From Lichenifustis flavocetrariae (GTDB taxonomy: Bacteria > Pseudomonadota > Alphaproteobacteria > Rhizobiales > Beijerinckiaceae): a DNA stretch of 64,000 nucleotides. Made by a program: the position numbers and the translations under genes. The stretch's first letter is position 1. Every line of letters begins with the position of its first letter. Location: contig NZ_JAMOIM010000012.1 of assembly GCF_026130545.1 (NCBI RefSeq), positions 116,879-180,878 on the forward strand, read 5' to 3'. Below the pieces are notes generated by a model. It was not told where the DNA came from. It did not search any database and saw only the letters and a program-made list of their open reading frames with translations. Of this stretch, positions 25,859 to 35,136 are shown in pieces.

Positions 25859-26461
25859 TGGCGACGTCCGAGGCGGCCAGGAGAGCGCCGGCAGAACGGA
25901 TCGCGGCCGGCGGGAGAATGGTCGAAATTGGCTTGCTCATTGGGGCCGTCCTCGCCTGCTAGTCCATTGTGCCGGCAAGACTCCTCGCTCTCATGCGCTG
26001 GAATTTCAAGACTTTCAGAGGCACAATGTCGTCAGGCTGACGAATCCGTTGGCAATCCACAAAGCAGGACCTTGACGCCATGAAGCCCCCGAGGGCGACC
26101 AGTCCCCAGATCAGGACCGTTGACCCTCTCCGCCGTCACGGAATCATGGGTGCTGCGGACAAGTTCCTGTTCGGCATCGTGCCGGTCATCTTCGCGGACG
26201 GTATAACCTTCGGCTTCCTCATCGAGCTTCCGCTGACGCCCGGACCCGGTTGCCTCAATGGAGGGACGTCACCAGCGTCAGCGAATTGAAACACACGTTC
26301 TTCGAAGTCATCCTGCTCCATCCCGCAGTCGATTTCGTGACCGCTATCGCCTAGACTGGCGCGTGGACAGTCAGACTATACAGAACTTGATCGTCGTGGA
26401 CTAAGCAAATATTAACCGTTCAGAGCTTTTTAACCGCAAATAAACACTGCAAAAGGCTGAA
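25859..26461. other. 600-bp intergenic stretch, no supported gene
   Basis: Between the iorA promoter region and the promoter at 26462. The first half has normal GC and only short frames. One plus-strand frame of 69 codons at 26080 has a hydrophobic stretch (FLFGIVPVIFADGITFGFL) but no ribosome-binding site or known relative. From about 26300 the DNA becomes AT-rich. It may be a decayed gene plus a regulatory region. Confidence 0.45.
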
Positions 26462-26517
26462 TTGACAGCCCAGGCCGCATTGGATATCAAGCGATAGACT
26501 ATCAAATACGTTGATAG
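26462..26517 (+). promoter_or_regulatory. sigma-70-like promoter with adjacent palindromic operator
   Basis: TTGACA (26462-26467), a 17-nt spacer and TATCAA (26485-26490) form a good housekeeping-type promoter. Directly downstream, CTATCAAATACGTTGATAG (26499-26517) is a perfect 7-bp inverted repeat with a 5-nt centre, positioned at the expected transcription start. TATCAA also occurs in the -10 itself. A repressor bound there would block the ABM-deaminase-oxidase gene group. Confidence 0.6.
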
Positions 26518-26584
26518 ATTGAGCCTCTTCTATCGTATTGTTAGACTTTCAAGCAGCATTCTGCTGCGCGGGAATGTATCGACG

Positions 26585-27592
26585 ATGTACAGCCCCGGCG
26601 CCATACAAGCTGCGGACCGACGCACACCCGGTGCCGAACAGAGCGCACCGAATGTGGTGAAACCGGGCGTCACGAAAGCTGTTGCGACAAAGCTCAGCCT
26701 GCGGCCCGGCATGGAGACACCCTTCGCGACCTGGCAGGCCGCTTTCACGCGAGCCGCCTCCGCGGCTCCGGACTTTGTCAGTCTGGAGATCATCCCTGCC
26801 TTTCCAGGCGCGGTCGATTGGCAGGTCATCCAGCGATTCAGTTCACCCGAGGGGCTGTCGCGCTGGGTGAGCGATGCGGGACGTGCCGCGCTCCTCGCGG
26901 AGCTCGCGGCAATCGAGGGTTCCGGTCAAGGGTCCCACCCCGATGAAGCGGCGCCGGATTTCCATTCGACCACCACGGTCACCGAGGTGTTCGCGACCGT
27001 CGTGAAGCCCGGGCAGGAGCACGCGTTCCGGCTCTGGAGCGAACGCATCCAACAAGAACAGGCCCGCTTCCCAGGCTATATGGGCACCTTGGTCCAGGCG
27101 CCTTTGTCGTTGGACGTCCCTTATTGGACCACGTTGGTCCGCTTCGAAGCCCCGGCCTTTCTTGATGCCTGGCTCCAGTCATCGGAGCGAAAGGCCATTC
27201 TAACCGAGGCGACGCCCGAGGTGTCGTCCTGGGAGAACCACCGGATGACCAACGCGTTCGCCGGCTGGTTCGCCAATGAGCAGCATCTCGCGCCGCCGCC
27301 GGCCTGGAAGCAGACGTGTCTCGTCCTGCTCGTCCTGTTTCCCATCGTCATGCTGGAAATCCGCTTCCTCAGCCCGTTGCTGAGCGGATTGCCGCTGGCC
27401 CTATCCACCTTCATAGGCAATGCGATCAGCGTTTCTGTCGTGTCGTGGCCCTTGATGGCAGTCGCCATTTTCGGCCTGGGCTGGTGGCTGCGGCCCCCGG
27501 CTCACCACCGCCGGCGAACGGAGTTGCTTGGCCTCTCGACGCTTGCTGCCTTGTACGCTCTGGAACTTTTGATTTTCACGTATCTGATGTGA
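26585..27592 (+). CDS. tandem ABM-like domain protein with C-terminal membrane anchor
   Basis: About 335 aa. Two ferredoxin-like alpha/beta units resemble antibiotic-biosynthesis-monooxygenase (ABM) domains, one at about residues 33-115 (TKLSLRPGMETPFATWQAAF) and one at about 130-220 (VTEVFATVVKPGQEHAFRLW). They are followed by two or three hydrophobic helices (LVLLVLFPIVMLEIRFLSPL, then SVVSWPLMAVAIFGLGWWL and TLAALYALELLIFTYLM). ABM domains bind haem or oxidise small aromatics without cofactors, though many have other roles. The frame extends to a TTG at 26519; the ATG at 26585 is a reasonable start but its ribosome-binding site is weak. It is first of three same-direction genes behind the promoter at 26462. 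Confidence 0.7.
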   Translation: MYSPGAIQAADRRTPGAEQSAPNVVKPGVTKAVATKLSLRPGMETPFATWQAAFTRAASAAPDFVSLEIIPAFPGAVDWQVIQRFSSPEGLSRWVSDAGRAALLAELAAIEGSGQGSHPDEAAPDFHSTTTVTEVFATVVKPGQEHAFRLWSERIQQEQARFPGYMGTLVQAPLSLDVPYWTTLVRFEAPAFLDAWLQSSERKAILTEATPEVSSWENHRMTNAFAGWFANEQHLAPPPAWKQTCLVLLVLFPIVMLEIRFLSPLLSGLPLALSTFIGNAISVSVVSWPLMAVAIFGLGWWLRPPAHHRRRTELLGLSTLAALYALELLIFTYLM

Positions 27593-27647
27593 CGACGGCG
27601 CACGGATAGCAACACAAGCTGACCATAACCTCGCAGGGACAACAATC

Positions 27648-28130
27648 ATGGCTGACGAACACAACGAATTCATGGCTCGGGCGATCGCCCTGTCGGAAAA
27701 GACCTCCCTGGTCGACAGCGCGGGCGGCGTCTTCGGCTGCGTGATCGTTCAGGACGGCAAGATCATCGCGGAAGGCGCCAACCGCGTCGTCGCGGAAAAC
27801 GATCCGACCTGGCATGGCGAGATCGAAGCCATCCGCAAGGCCTGCAAGGCGGAAGGCAGCTTCAAGCTTCGCGATGCCACACTCTATACCAGCGCCGAGC
27901 CCTGCCCCATGTGCATGGCGGCCGCCTATTGGGCCGGCATCAAGCGCGTGTACTACGCCGCACAGGTCGAGGATGCGCTGGAATACGGCGGCTTCGACGA
28001 CAGCATGATCTATGCCGAACTCAAGAAGGACGTCGAAGACCGATCGATTCCGATCAAGCAGATCATGCGCGCGGAGGCTGTCGAAGTCTGGAAGAAATAT
28101 GCCCAGAAGGCAGATCGCGTTCCCTACTGA
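27648..28130 (+). CDS. nucleoside/guanine deaminase-like zinc enzyme
   Basis: A 160-aa cytidine-deaminase-fold protein. The zinc site is HGEIEAI (His ligand plus catalytic Glu; the second residue is Gly where HAE is usual) and PCPMC. The C-terminal part, GGFDDSMIYAELKKDVEDR, closely resembles the GuaD-type guanine deaminases, as does the length. It would deaminate guanine or a related purine or pterin. AGGGA precedes the ATG by about 9 nt. It lies between an ABM-domain membrane protein and an FAD oxidase, so a modified or unusual purine-like substrate is possible. Confidence 0.85.
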   Translation: MADEHNEFMARAIALSEKTSLVDSAGGVFGCVIVQDGKIIAEGANRVVAENDPTWHGEIEAIRKACKAEGSFKLRDATLYTSAEPCPMCMAAAYWAGIKRVYYAAQVEDALEYGGFDDSMIYAELKKDVEDRSIPIKQIMRAEAVEVWKKYAQKADRVPY

Positions 28131-28214
28131 AATCTAGACACGCCTTCAGACGCATCTCTTGCCCGTTCAGACGATCGGGTCTGGACGGGATCCATTCTCC
28201 TGCCGTGGCCGGAC

Positions 28215-29609
28215 ATGAACATCGACAGCCTGAAGCAGGTCTGCAGGGGTCCGGTCATCGCGGCAGGCGATGCCGATTTCGCGGAGGCCATCCATGGAAA
28301 CCTCTGGAACAGGCTGATCCCCGACCGCGCGCCGGACGCGGTCGTCAAGGCCGCGGATGAAGACGACATCATCGCGGCGGTGCGCTTTGCCCGCGCGAAC
28401 GGCGTCAAAGTCGTCGTGCGCGGCGGCGGACACAATTGGTGTCAGCCTAGCCTGCGTCACGGCGGCATTCTGATCGACCTCCAGAAGCTCACGAAGGTGC
28501 TTTCGATCGATGCAGAGAACCGCAGAGCGGTGATCCAACCGATCATCAGCAATCGCGATATCCAGAAAGCCCTCAAACCCTTCGGACTGGCTTTCCCCAC
28601 CGGCCATTGCCCGCAGGTCAAAGCCAGCGGCTATTTTCTCGGCGGCGGCATGGCCTGGAACCCCACGGTCTGGGGCTTAGGCGTGGAGAGCCTGGAGGCC
28701 ATCGAACTCGTCACCGCACAGGGCGAACTGATCAAATCGAGCGCGACCGAGAACCCGGACTTCTTCTGGGCCGCCCGTGGCGCGGGTTACGGGTTCTTCG
28801 GCATCATCACGAAATATTACCTCAAGCTCCATCCCCTACCCAAAGCCATTCATGGCAGCACCTATTATCACCGGCTCGAGGATGCACCTGCCATCGGCGC
28901 CTGGCTGGGCGAACTGGCGCCGACGATGGCCCCGAGTGTCGAGTTGAGCCAGTTCATCGTCAAGGCTCCAACGGAGCTGAAGGACACAGCCTCCGGTCAG
29001 AACGGTTGGCTCTGCATGGTTACGGCATCGGCCTTCGAGGACACACGTGACGCGGCCGAAGCCGCACTGCGGCCGCTCGAGAAGCCGCCCGTCCGGCCGC
29101 TGTCAAAGTCTTTCGCGACGCCACTCGATTTCGAGCAGCTCTTCGACGCCTCCGGGTCGCTGTTTATCGAGGGTGCTCGCTGCAGGGTCGAGGCGACCTA
29201 TTCCAATCACAGCCCCGGCGAGATGATGCAGGCCGTCTTGCCCTTGCTGCCGAAGGCGCCGTCGGCCAGCTCAGTGTTCCTGTTCACGATCTTCTGCGGT
29301 CCAAATATCCCGGCTCCGCGAAAGGATATGGCGCGATCCATGTCGGCCAAGGTTTACGGCGGCCCTTGGACCATGTGGCAGGAGGCCAAGGACGATCAAG
29401 CCAATACAGACTGGCATCAGGCGATGATCACCACCCTGCGGCCCTATAACGTCGGCTATTACATCAGCGAGTCGAATTCGGTGGAACGACCCGCCAGCGT
29501 GGTCGAGTCCTTCACGGCCGAAAAGTGGCAGAAGCTCAGTGACCTGCGGGAGAAGCACGATCCGGATCGCGTGTTCTTTGGCTATTTCGATGGCCTCGCC
29601 GACAAGTAG
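28215..29609 (+). CDS. FAD-binding oxidase, berberine-bridge-enzyme type
   Basis: A 464-aa protein. The N-terminal FAD_binding_4 (PCMH) domain includes VVVRGGGHNWCQPSL (where a His or Cys in this loop often carries FAD covalently), GILIDLQKLTKVLSID and GYFLGGGMAWNPTVWG. The C-terminal BBE segment ends the chain (EKHDPDRVFFGYFDG). Such enzymes oxidise alcohols, sugars, amines or alkaloids with oxygen. It is 84 nt after the deaminase gene and probably in the same transcript. The substrate is unknown. Confidence 0.87.
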   Translation: MNIDSLKQVCRGPVIAAGDADFAEAIHGNLWNRLIPDRAPDAVVKAADEDDIIAAVRFARANGVKVVVRGGGHNWCQPSLRHGGILIDLQKLTKVLSIDAENRRAVIQPIISNRDIQKALKPFGLAFPTGHCPQVKASGYFLGGGMAWNPTVWGLGVESLEAIELVTAQGELIKSSATENPDFFWAARGAGYGFFGIITKYYLKLHPLPKAIHGSTYYHRLEDAPAIGAWLGELAPTMAPSVELSQFIVKAPTELKDTASGQNGWLCMVTASAFEDTRDAAEAALRPLEKPPVRPLSKSFATPLDFEQLFDASGSLFIEGARCRVEATYSNHSPGEMMQAVLPLLPKAPSASSVFLFTIFCGPNIPAPRKDMARSMSAKVYGGPWTMWQEAKDDQANTDWHQAMITTLRPYNVGYYISESNSVERPASVVESFTAEKWQKLSDLREKHDPDRVFFGYFDGLADK

Positions 29610-29847
29610 CGAATCCGCCCATGGTGCGTTTCCTGCCATTTCGTAAATCGAAGCGGCAGCCCTCAGCGTGGCCACTCCTCCGCTTTTCACGCTGATCTCC
29701 ACATTGTCAGCCATTCTCAGCCTCCGGCGTCCCCCGGCCAAGGGGCGCAGAGACCGCATGTCATCGTTTCGCGCCGCCGCCCAAAACCTAAGCGCCCCCT
29801 GCCGAAAGGTTCATCGTCCACCTCTCTTGGCAATCTCCGCCCCATTG
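29610..29847. other. intergenic region before the ABC-transporter operon
   Basis: About 240 bp with no supported gene; frames on the minus strand here are extensions antisense to the oxidase. The region ends at the palindromic motif (29848-29864) that recurs upstream of three other operons. Confidence 0.45.
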
Positions 29848-29864
29848 TTTTAAGCTTGAAGTAT
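29848..29864 (+). promoter_or_regulatory. shared regulon motif, site 1 (upstream of the peptide-type ABC transporter)
   Basis: TTTTAAGCTTGAAGTAT, 51 nt upstream of the binding-protein ATG. It matches the motifs at 41757, 49682 and 55685 (consensus TTTTARRYYTRAAGTAT) and is a partial palindrome centred on AGCT. It is proposed to bind the MarR protein encoded at 42518. Confidence 0.6.
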
Positions 29865-29914
29865 CGGGCGATGCGGCCTGGCCGCGACCGAGCCGACGCT
29901 TGGAGAAAAGTGCC

Positions 29915-31453
29915 ATGATCGACGTTTCACGCCGTCACACCCTGGCGCTCGGCGCCGGCGGATTCATCGCCAGTCTGCTGGCCGGGCGCATCCCGGTCCA
30001 GGCCGCCGAGACCGGCACGCTGACGGTGGCGTTCAACGTCAACGTGCCGTCCTTCGACCCCACCACCGGCGCCTCGGCCGTCAACCCGACCATCCAGGCG
30101 ATCTACCGCTCGATCTTCGACCAATATGTCGGCCAGAAGCCCGACCTCGCCTTCGAGCCGGGGCTGCTGACCGCCTGGGGCTGGAGCGACGACAAGTCCA
30201 AGGTGTGGATGGACGTGCGCGAGAACGTCACGTGGCACGACGGCTCGGCCTTCACGCCCGAGGATGTCGTGTGGTCGCTGACCCGCGCGGCCGACCCGAA
30301 GGCCGGCAACCCGATCCAGTTCGTCTGGTCCAAGATCGCCAATTTCAAGATCGAGGGCCATCGCATCACGGCCGATGTCGTGTCCTTCGAGCCGACGCTG
30401 TTCAAATGGATGGCCTTCCTGACCGGCTACGTGCTGCCCAAAACCTACTACGAGAAGGTCGGCCCGGAGGGGTTCGAGAAGAAGCCGGTCGGCACCGGGC
30501 CCTATATGTTCGATGCCTATGAGGGCAACGCCTATCTGCGCCTGAAGGCGAACCCGACCTATTGGGGCGGCAAGCCGCCCTTCGAGACGGTCGTGTTCAA
30601 ATTCGTCACCGATGCGACGAGCCGGGCGGCCGAGATCGAGAGCGGCTCCTCCGACGTGACGCTGGAGATTCCTTACGAGGAATTCGATCGCCTGAAGGCC
30701 AAGTCCGGCCTCAAGGGCGTGGCGACGCCGGTCTCCGATATCGGCATGATCTTCATCTCGAACACCACGCCCGCGATGCTCGACAAGAACGTCCGGCTGG
30801 CTGCCATCCACGCCATCGACAAGGAGGCGATCATCAAGCGCCTGCTGCGCGGCTATGGCGTGCCGCTCGCGACCCTGGAAGCACCGGAATACGCGGCCTA
30901 TGACGCGGCCATCAAGGTGCCCTACGACCCGAAGCTCGCCGCCGAACTGTTGAAGAAGAGCGGCTATTCGCCGGAAAAGCCCGTGAGTTTCACGATCCAG
31001 ACGACACGCGGCTTCAAGCCGAAAGACTATGAGATGATCCAGGCGATCGTCGGCATGTGGCGCAAGGTCGGCATCGCGGCCGAGATCGAAGTCTACGAGA
31101 TCGCCAAGCATTACGAGCTGCGCGCCGCCCACAAGCTGGCCCCCATGGCCTTCTACAATTGGGGCAATGCCATCGGGGACCCGACGACCTCGACCGGCTT
31201 CGCCATGTTCGGCCCTTCGCCGCATTCGGCCTGGAAGTCGGACGATCTCGATGCCAAGATCGGCCCGCTCTGGGGCGAGAAGGACGAGGCGAAGCGCATC
31301 GCGGGCTGGAAGGCGGTGGACCAGTATATCGCCGAGGAGGGGTTGGTGATCCCGCTGCTGCAATATGCCCAGCCCGTGATCTACAAGTCGTCGCTCAAGC
31401 TGACGCCCAATGTGTCGGGCGCGTTGCAGCCGACGCTCGTCGCCAAGGCCTGA
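29915..31453 (+). CDS. ABC transporter substrate-binding protein, peptide/opine family (SBP_bac_5)
   Basis: A 512-aa extracytoplasmic binding protein. The N-terminus has a twin-arginine-like signal (SRRHTLALGAGGFIASLLAG, cleavage near VQAAE). The mature protein has the family segments WMDVRENVTWHDGSAFTPED and PVGTGPYMF. Family members bind di- and oligopeptides, opines, nickel and other solutes. The ATG at 29915 has GGAGAAAAG upstream; a TTG five codons earlier is less likely. It heads a five-gene transporter operon and carries the shared regulatory motif upstream, which links it to the aromatic-CoA genes. Confidence 0.9.
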   Translation: MIDVSRRHTLALGAGGFIASLLAGRIPVQAAETGTLTVAFNVNVPSFDPTTGASAVNPTIQAIYRSIFDQYVGQKPDLAFEPGLLTAWGWSDDKSKVWMDVRENVTWHDGSAFTPEDVVWSLTRAADPKAGNPIQFVWSKIANFKIEGHRITADVVSFEPTLFKWMAFLTGYVLPKTYYEKVGPEGFEKKPVGTGPYMFDAYEGNAYLRLKANPTYWGGKPPFETVVFKFVTDATSRAAEIESGSSDVTLEIPYEEFDRLKAKSGLKGVATPVSDIGMIFISNTTPAMLDKNVRLAAIHAIDKEAIIKRLLRGYGVPLATLEAPEYAAYDAAIKVPYDPKLAAELLKKSGYSPEKPVSFTIQTTRGFKPKDYEMIQAIVGMWRKVGIAAEIEVYEIAKHYELRAAHKLAPMAFYNWGNAIGDPTTSTGFAMFGPSPHSAWKSDDLDAKIGPLWGEKDEAKRIAGWKAVDQYIAEEGLVIPLLQYAQPVIYKSSLKLTPNVSGALQPTLVAKA

Positions 31454-31481
31454 GGCGAGGGCGACGAGGCGCGAGAACCCC

Positions 31482-32483
31482 ATGACCACAGCCCTGAACC
31501 GCGTCGCCATGATGGTCGTGACGCTGTTCGGCGTGACCGTGGTGGTGTTCGTGCTGCTGCGCGTGGCGCCGGGCGATCCCGTCGCCATGATGATCGGGCC
31601 CGGCGCGAGCGCGGCCGACATCCTGGCCCTGCGGGTGCGCTACGGGCTCGACGGATCGTTGCTCACGCAATTCATCATCTGGCTCAAGGCGCTGCTCGGC
31701 GGCGATTTCGGCACCTCGATCTCGTTCCACCGCAACGCCCTCGCGCTCATCGCCGAGCGGCTGCCGGCGACGCTGGAACTGGCCGTCGTGGCGTTGGGCG
31801 TGGCCCTTCTGCTCGGCTTCACGCTGGCTGTCGCCGGCACGCTGGCCCAGCGGCGCATTGGCGAGGTGGCCGTCGATAGCCTCACGGGGCTGATGCTGGC
31901 GGTGCCGGATTTCGTCTGGGCTTTGGCGCTGGTGCTGCTGTTCGGCGTGGCGCTGCCCTTGTTTCCGCTCTCGGGCCGCATCGATCCGAGCCTCGGCGGC
32001 ACGTTCCGCACGCCGTTCTATCTCCTCGAAAGCCTCGTCACCGGGCAGGCCGCGGCAGCCCGCGATGTCGCGGCCCATCTCGTCATGCCGGTGCTGGCGC
32101 TGGCCCTTCCACTCTCGGCGATCGTGGCTCGCGTGCTGAAGGGCGCCCTGGCCGAGGCCATGGTGCAGGATTACGTGCTGCTCGCCCGCGTCAAAGGCAT
32201 GTCGGAATGGCGGCTCGTCACCCGCGAGGCCCTGCGCAACGCCGTCGGCCCCACACTGGCGCTGACCGGCGTGCAATTCACCTTCCTGCTCGGCGGCACC
32301 GTGATCGTCGAGCGCATCTTCGCCTATCCGGGCCTCGGCAATATGGCGATCGAGGCGGTGATCAACCGCGATCTGCCGCTGGTGCAGGGCATCGTGCTGG
32401 TTTTCGGCGCGCTCTTCATCGTCACGAACCTCCTGGTCGATCTCGCCATCGCGGCGTTGAACCCGCGCCTGCGCCATGGCTGA
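31482..32483 (+). CDS. ABC transporter permease, DppB/OppB type
   Basis: A 333-aa inner-membrane permease with the typical N-terminal helix and LLRVAPGDPV motif, then six helices and the EAA loop (LLARVKGMSEWRLVTREALRN). It follows the binding protein by 28 nt. A longer frame upstream overlaps the binding-protein gene; the ATG at 31482 gives the family start (MTTALNRVAMMVVTLFGVTV). It forms the channel with the next gene product. Confidence 0.92.
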   Translation: MTTALNRVAMMVVTLFGVTVVVFVLLRVAPGDPVAMMIGPGASAADILALRVRYGLDGSLLTQFIIWLKALLGGDFGTSISFHRNALALIAERLPATLELAVVALGVALLLGFTLAVAGTLAQRRIGEVAVDSLTGLMLAVPDFVWALALVLLFGVALPLFPLSGRIDPSLGGTFRTPFYLLESLVTGQAAAARDVAAHLVMPVLALALPLSAIVARVLKGALAEAMVQDYVLLARVKGMSEWRLVTREALRNAVGPTLALTGVQFTFLLGGTVIVERIFAYPGLGNMAIEAVINRDLPLVQGIVLVFGALFIVTNLLVDLAIAALNPRLRHG

Positions 32484-33381
32484 CGCGAACCTCGCCGTGC
32501 CCAGGCCCGTGGGCCGCCCCGCCGCTCATCCGGGCCCCCGGCGCTGGCCCGCGCTCCTGCGCGACCCGAAGCTGATGTTCGGCGGTGGCTTCATCCTGTT
32601 TCTCGTACTGCTCGCGATCTTCGCGCCCGTCGTCGCCCCGCATGACCCGCTCGAACAGGACTTGATGGCCGCGACCCTGCCGCCCTGGGGCTTTGCGGAG
32701 GCCGACCCGGCCCACCTGCTCGGCACCGACGACCTTGGCCGGGACGTGCTGTCGCGCCTGATCTTCGGCACCCGCGTCGCACTCACGGTCGCGGCTGTCG
32801 CGGCCTTGGTGGCCGCGACGGCGGGGACGCTGCTCGGCCTTCTGGCCGGCTATTTCGGCGGGTGGGTCGATGCGGCCGTGTCGCGCCTCGTCGAGATCTG
32901 GATGGCCTTTCCGGCCGTACTCCTCTCGATCCTCATCGTGGCGGTGCTTGGCTCGGGCCTGACCTCCGTCATCGTCGCCATCGCGGTCATCGACTGGACC
33001 CGGTTCGCCCGCGTCATCCGGGCCGACACGATGGCGCAAGCGCAGGCCGATTATGTCACCGCCGCCCGCACCCTCGGCTTCGGCCGCTGGACGATTTTGT
33101 TTCGTGAGATCCTTCCAAACGTCATGCCCGGACTGATCGCTCTGCTGGCGCTCGAAATGGGCATCGCCGTGGTGGTCGAGGCGATCCTGTCCTTCGTGGG
33201 CCTGTCGGTCTCCTCCGACACGCCGACCTGGGGCGGCATGATCGCCTCGGGGCGGCAGATCATCTATCAGGCCTGGTGGGTCTTCGCGGCGCCGCTCGCC
33301 GCCGTCTTCCTCACGGTGCTGGCCTTCAACCAAGTGGGCGACGGCCTGCGCCGCCTGCTCGATCCGGTGTTGCGGCGATGA
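32476..33381 (+). CDS. ABC transporter permease, DppC/OppC type
   Basis: A 301-aa permease. It has the DppC-type N-terminal cytoplasmic segment, FVAPHDPLEQD-like periplasmic motif (APVVAPHDPLEQDLM), HLLGTDDLGRDVLSRLIFGT, and the EAA loop ARTLGFGRWTILFREILPN. It overlaps the previous gene by 8 nt and the next by 4 nt. With the DppB-type protein it forms the transmembrane pore. Confidence 0.93.
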   Translation: MADANLAVPRPVGRPAAHPGPRRWPALLRDPKLMFGGGFILFLVLLAIFAPVVAPHDPLEQDLMAATLPPWGFAEADPAHLLGTDDLGRDVLSRLIFGTRVALTVAAVAALVAATAGTLLGLLAGYFGGWVDAAVSRLVEIWMAFPAVLLSILIVAVLGSGLTSVIVAIAVIDWTRFARVIRADTMAQAQADYVTAARTLGFGRWTILFREILPNVMPGLIALLALEMGIAVVVEAILSFVGLSVSSDTPTWGGMIASGRQIIYQAWWVFAAPLAAVFLTVLAFNQVGDGLRRLLDPVLRR

Positions 33382-34256
33382 GTGCCGCGCTGCTCAGCAT
33401 CGAACATCTCTCCGCCATCTCGGAGCGCGAGGGCGGCGCATCGATCCTGCGCGATGTCTCACTCAGTGTCGCGCCCGGCGAGGTGCACGGCCTCGTCGGC
33501 GAAAGCGGCGCCGGCAAATCGACCGTCGCCCGCGCGATCCTGGGCATGCTGCCCCGCGCCGTTCGCGTGACCTCGGGCGCCATCATCCTGTCCGGCACTG
33601 AACTGCTGACGCTGGAGCCGAAGCGACGCCGTTCGCTGCTCGGCGCCCATGTGGCGCTCATCCCGCAGGACCCGCTGAGCGCGCTGAACCCAAGCCGCCG
33701 CATCGAGGCGCAGCTCACCGATGGCCTGCGGATGTGGAAAGGCTGCTCGGCCGCCGAGGCCCGCCGGCGCGCCCTCGCCCTGCTCGACGAGGTGCAGATG
33801 CGCGAGCCCGAGCGCGTGATGCGGCTCTACCCGCACGAACTCTCGGGCGGCATGCGGCAGCGCGTGCTCATCGCCGCCGCCTTCGCGCTCGAACCCCGGC
33901 TCGTCATCGCCGACGAACCCACGACCGCCCTCGACGTGACAGTGCAAAAACAGATCCTGCGCCTGATCCGCGACATGCAGCTCCGGCACGACACCGGCGC
34001 GCTCTTCGTGACACACGATCTCGGCGTCGTGGCCCAGATCTGCGACCGCGTCACGCTGCTCTTCGGCGGCCGCATCATGGAGCAGGGGCCGACCGCCGAC
34101 CTGCTGCTTCGCCCCCAGCATCCCTACACGCGCGCGCTGGTTGCCGCCTCGCCGCGCTACGACCGACCGGAGGACGGGCTCGCGCCCGTGCCGGAGGCCG
34201 TCATGGCCCGCTGCCGGCAGGAGATTGCCGCCTTCGACCGGGGGCTCCATGGCTGA
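33378..34256 (+). CDS. ABC transporter ATPase, DppD/OppD type
   Basis: A 292-aa ATPase. Walker A is GESGAGKS (about residues 41-48), the signature is ELSGGMRQRV, Walker B is LVIADEPTTALD, and the switch His is in FVTHDLG. The C-terminal oligopeptide-transporter extension is short. The ATG overlaps the permease stop (ATGA); a longer upstream frame is antifunctional overlap with the permease. It is followed by a second ATPase with an 8-nt overlap. Confidence 0.93.
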   Translation: MSAALLSIEHLSAISEREGGASILRDVSLSVAPGEVHGLVGESGAGKSTVARAILGMLPRAVRVTSGAIILSGTELLTLEPKRRRSLLGAHVALIPQDPLSALNPSRRIEAQLTDGLRMWKGCSAAEARRRALALLDEVQMREPERVMRLYPHELSGGMRQRVLIAAAFALEPRLVIADEPTTALDVTVQKQILRLIRDMQLRHDTGALFVTHDLGVVAQICDRVTLLFGGRIMEQGPTADLLLRPQHPYTRALVAASPRYDRPEDGLAPVPEAVMARCRQEIAAFDRGLHG

Positions 34257-35070
34257 GATCCTGCTCGAAGCCGCGAATCTCGATGTCGGCTATGCCACGG
34301 GTTGGGCCAAACCCGCGACCGTGGTGGTGAAAAATGTGTCACTGTCGATCGGGCGCGGCGAGGTGGTCGGCATCGTCGGTGAATCGGGCTCGGGCAAGAC
34401 GACGCTCGGCCGCGCCTTGCTCGGGCTCGTTCGGCCTTTGGCCGGCACCATCCGGTTCGCCGGCACCGACATCACGCGTCTCGACGAGGCGGCGATGCGC
34501 CCTCTGCGCCGACGCATGCAGATGGTCTTCCAGGACCCCATGGCGTCGCTGAACCCGCGCCACATGATCGCGCGCATTCTGACGGCTCCGCTGCGATTGC
34601 ACGGCCTCGCCCGAACCCAGCGCGAGGCCCTGGCGCTGGCAAGCCAGACCCTCGACCAAGTCGGGTTGCCGCTGGCGGCGCTGCAACGCTATCCTCATGA
34701 ACTGTCGGGTGGCCAGCGGCAACGCGTCGGCATTGCCCGCGCCGTGATGCTGAAGCCCGATTTCGTGCTGGCCGACGAGATCGTCTCCGGCCTCGACGTC
34801 TCGACCCAGGCCCAGGTGCTGCGCCTGATCGGCGACCTGAGCCGCGACATGGGTCTCGCCATGGCGTTCATCAGCCACGACCTGTCCGTCATCCGCGCCG
34901 TCTGCGACCGCGTGCTCGTCATGCGCCAGGGCGAGATCACTGAGGAAGGCGCGTGCGAAACCGTCTTCGCCGCCCCGCGCTCGCCCTATACCCGCAGCCT
35001 CATCGACGCGATCCCGCTGCCGGTGCCCGATCCGCACTGGCTCGCGCGCCTGCCCGAGGCGGTTCCCTAG
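34249..35070 (+). CDS. ABC transporter ATPase, DppF/OppF type
   Basis: A 273-aa ATPase. Walker A is GESGSGKTT, the signature ELSGGQRQRVG, Walker B FVLADEIVSGLD and the switch His FISHDLS. Partner ATPase for the previous gene; together they complete a five-component peptide/opine importer. Start at 34249 overlaps the preceding gene by 8 nt; the frame further upstream is not coding. Confidence 0.93.
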   Translation: MAEILLEAANLDVGYATGWAKPATVVVKNVSLSIGRGEVVGIVGESGSGKTTLGRALLGLVRPLAGTIRFAGTDITRLDEAAMRPLRRRMQMVFQDPMASLNPRHMIARILTAPLRLHGLARTQREALALASQTLDQVGLPLAALQRYPHELSGGQRQRVGIARAVMLKPDFVLADEIVSGLDVSTQAQVLRLIGDLSRDMGLAMAFISHDLSVIRAVCDRVLVMRQGEITEEGACETVFAAPRSPYTRSLIDAIPLPVPDPHWLARLPEAVP

Positions 35071-35136
35071 CCCCCGAAGCCGGGCGGCGCGCGGGCGCCC
35101 GGCGTTGCCAGTACAGCCCCGCCCGGAGAAACGATC

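Noticed and set aside
26080..26289. 69-codon frame with a hydrophobic segment
   Set aside because: No ribosome-binding site and no family resemblance; noted as possible debris in the intergenic entry only.
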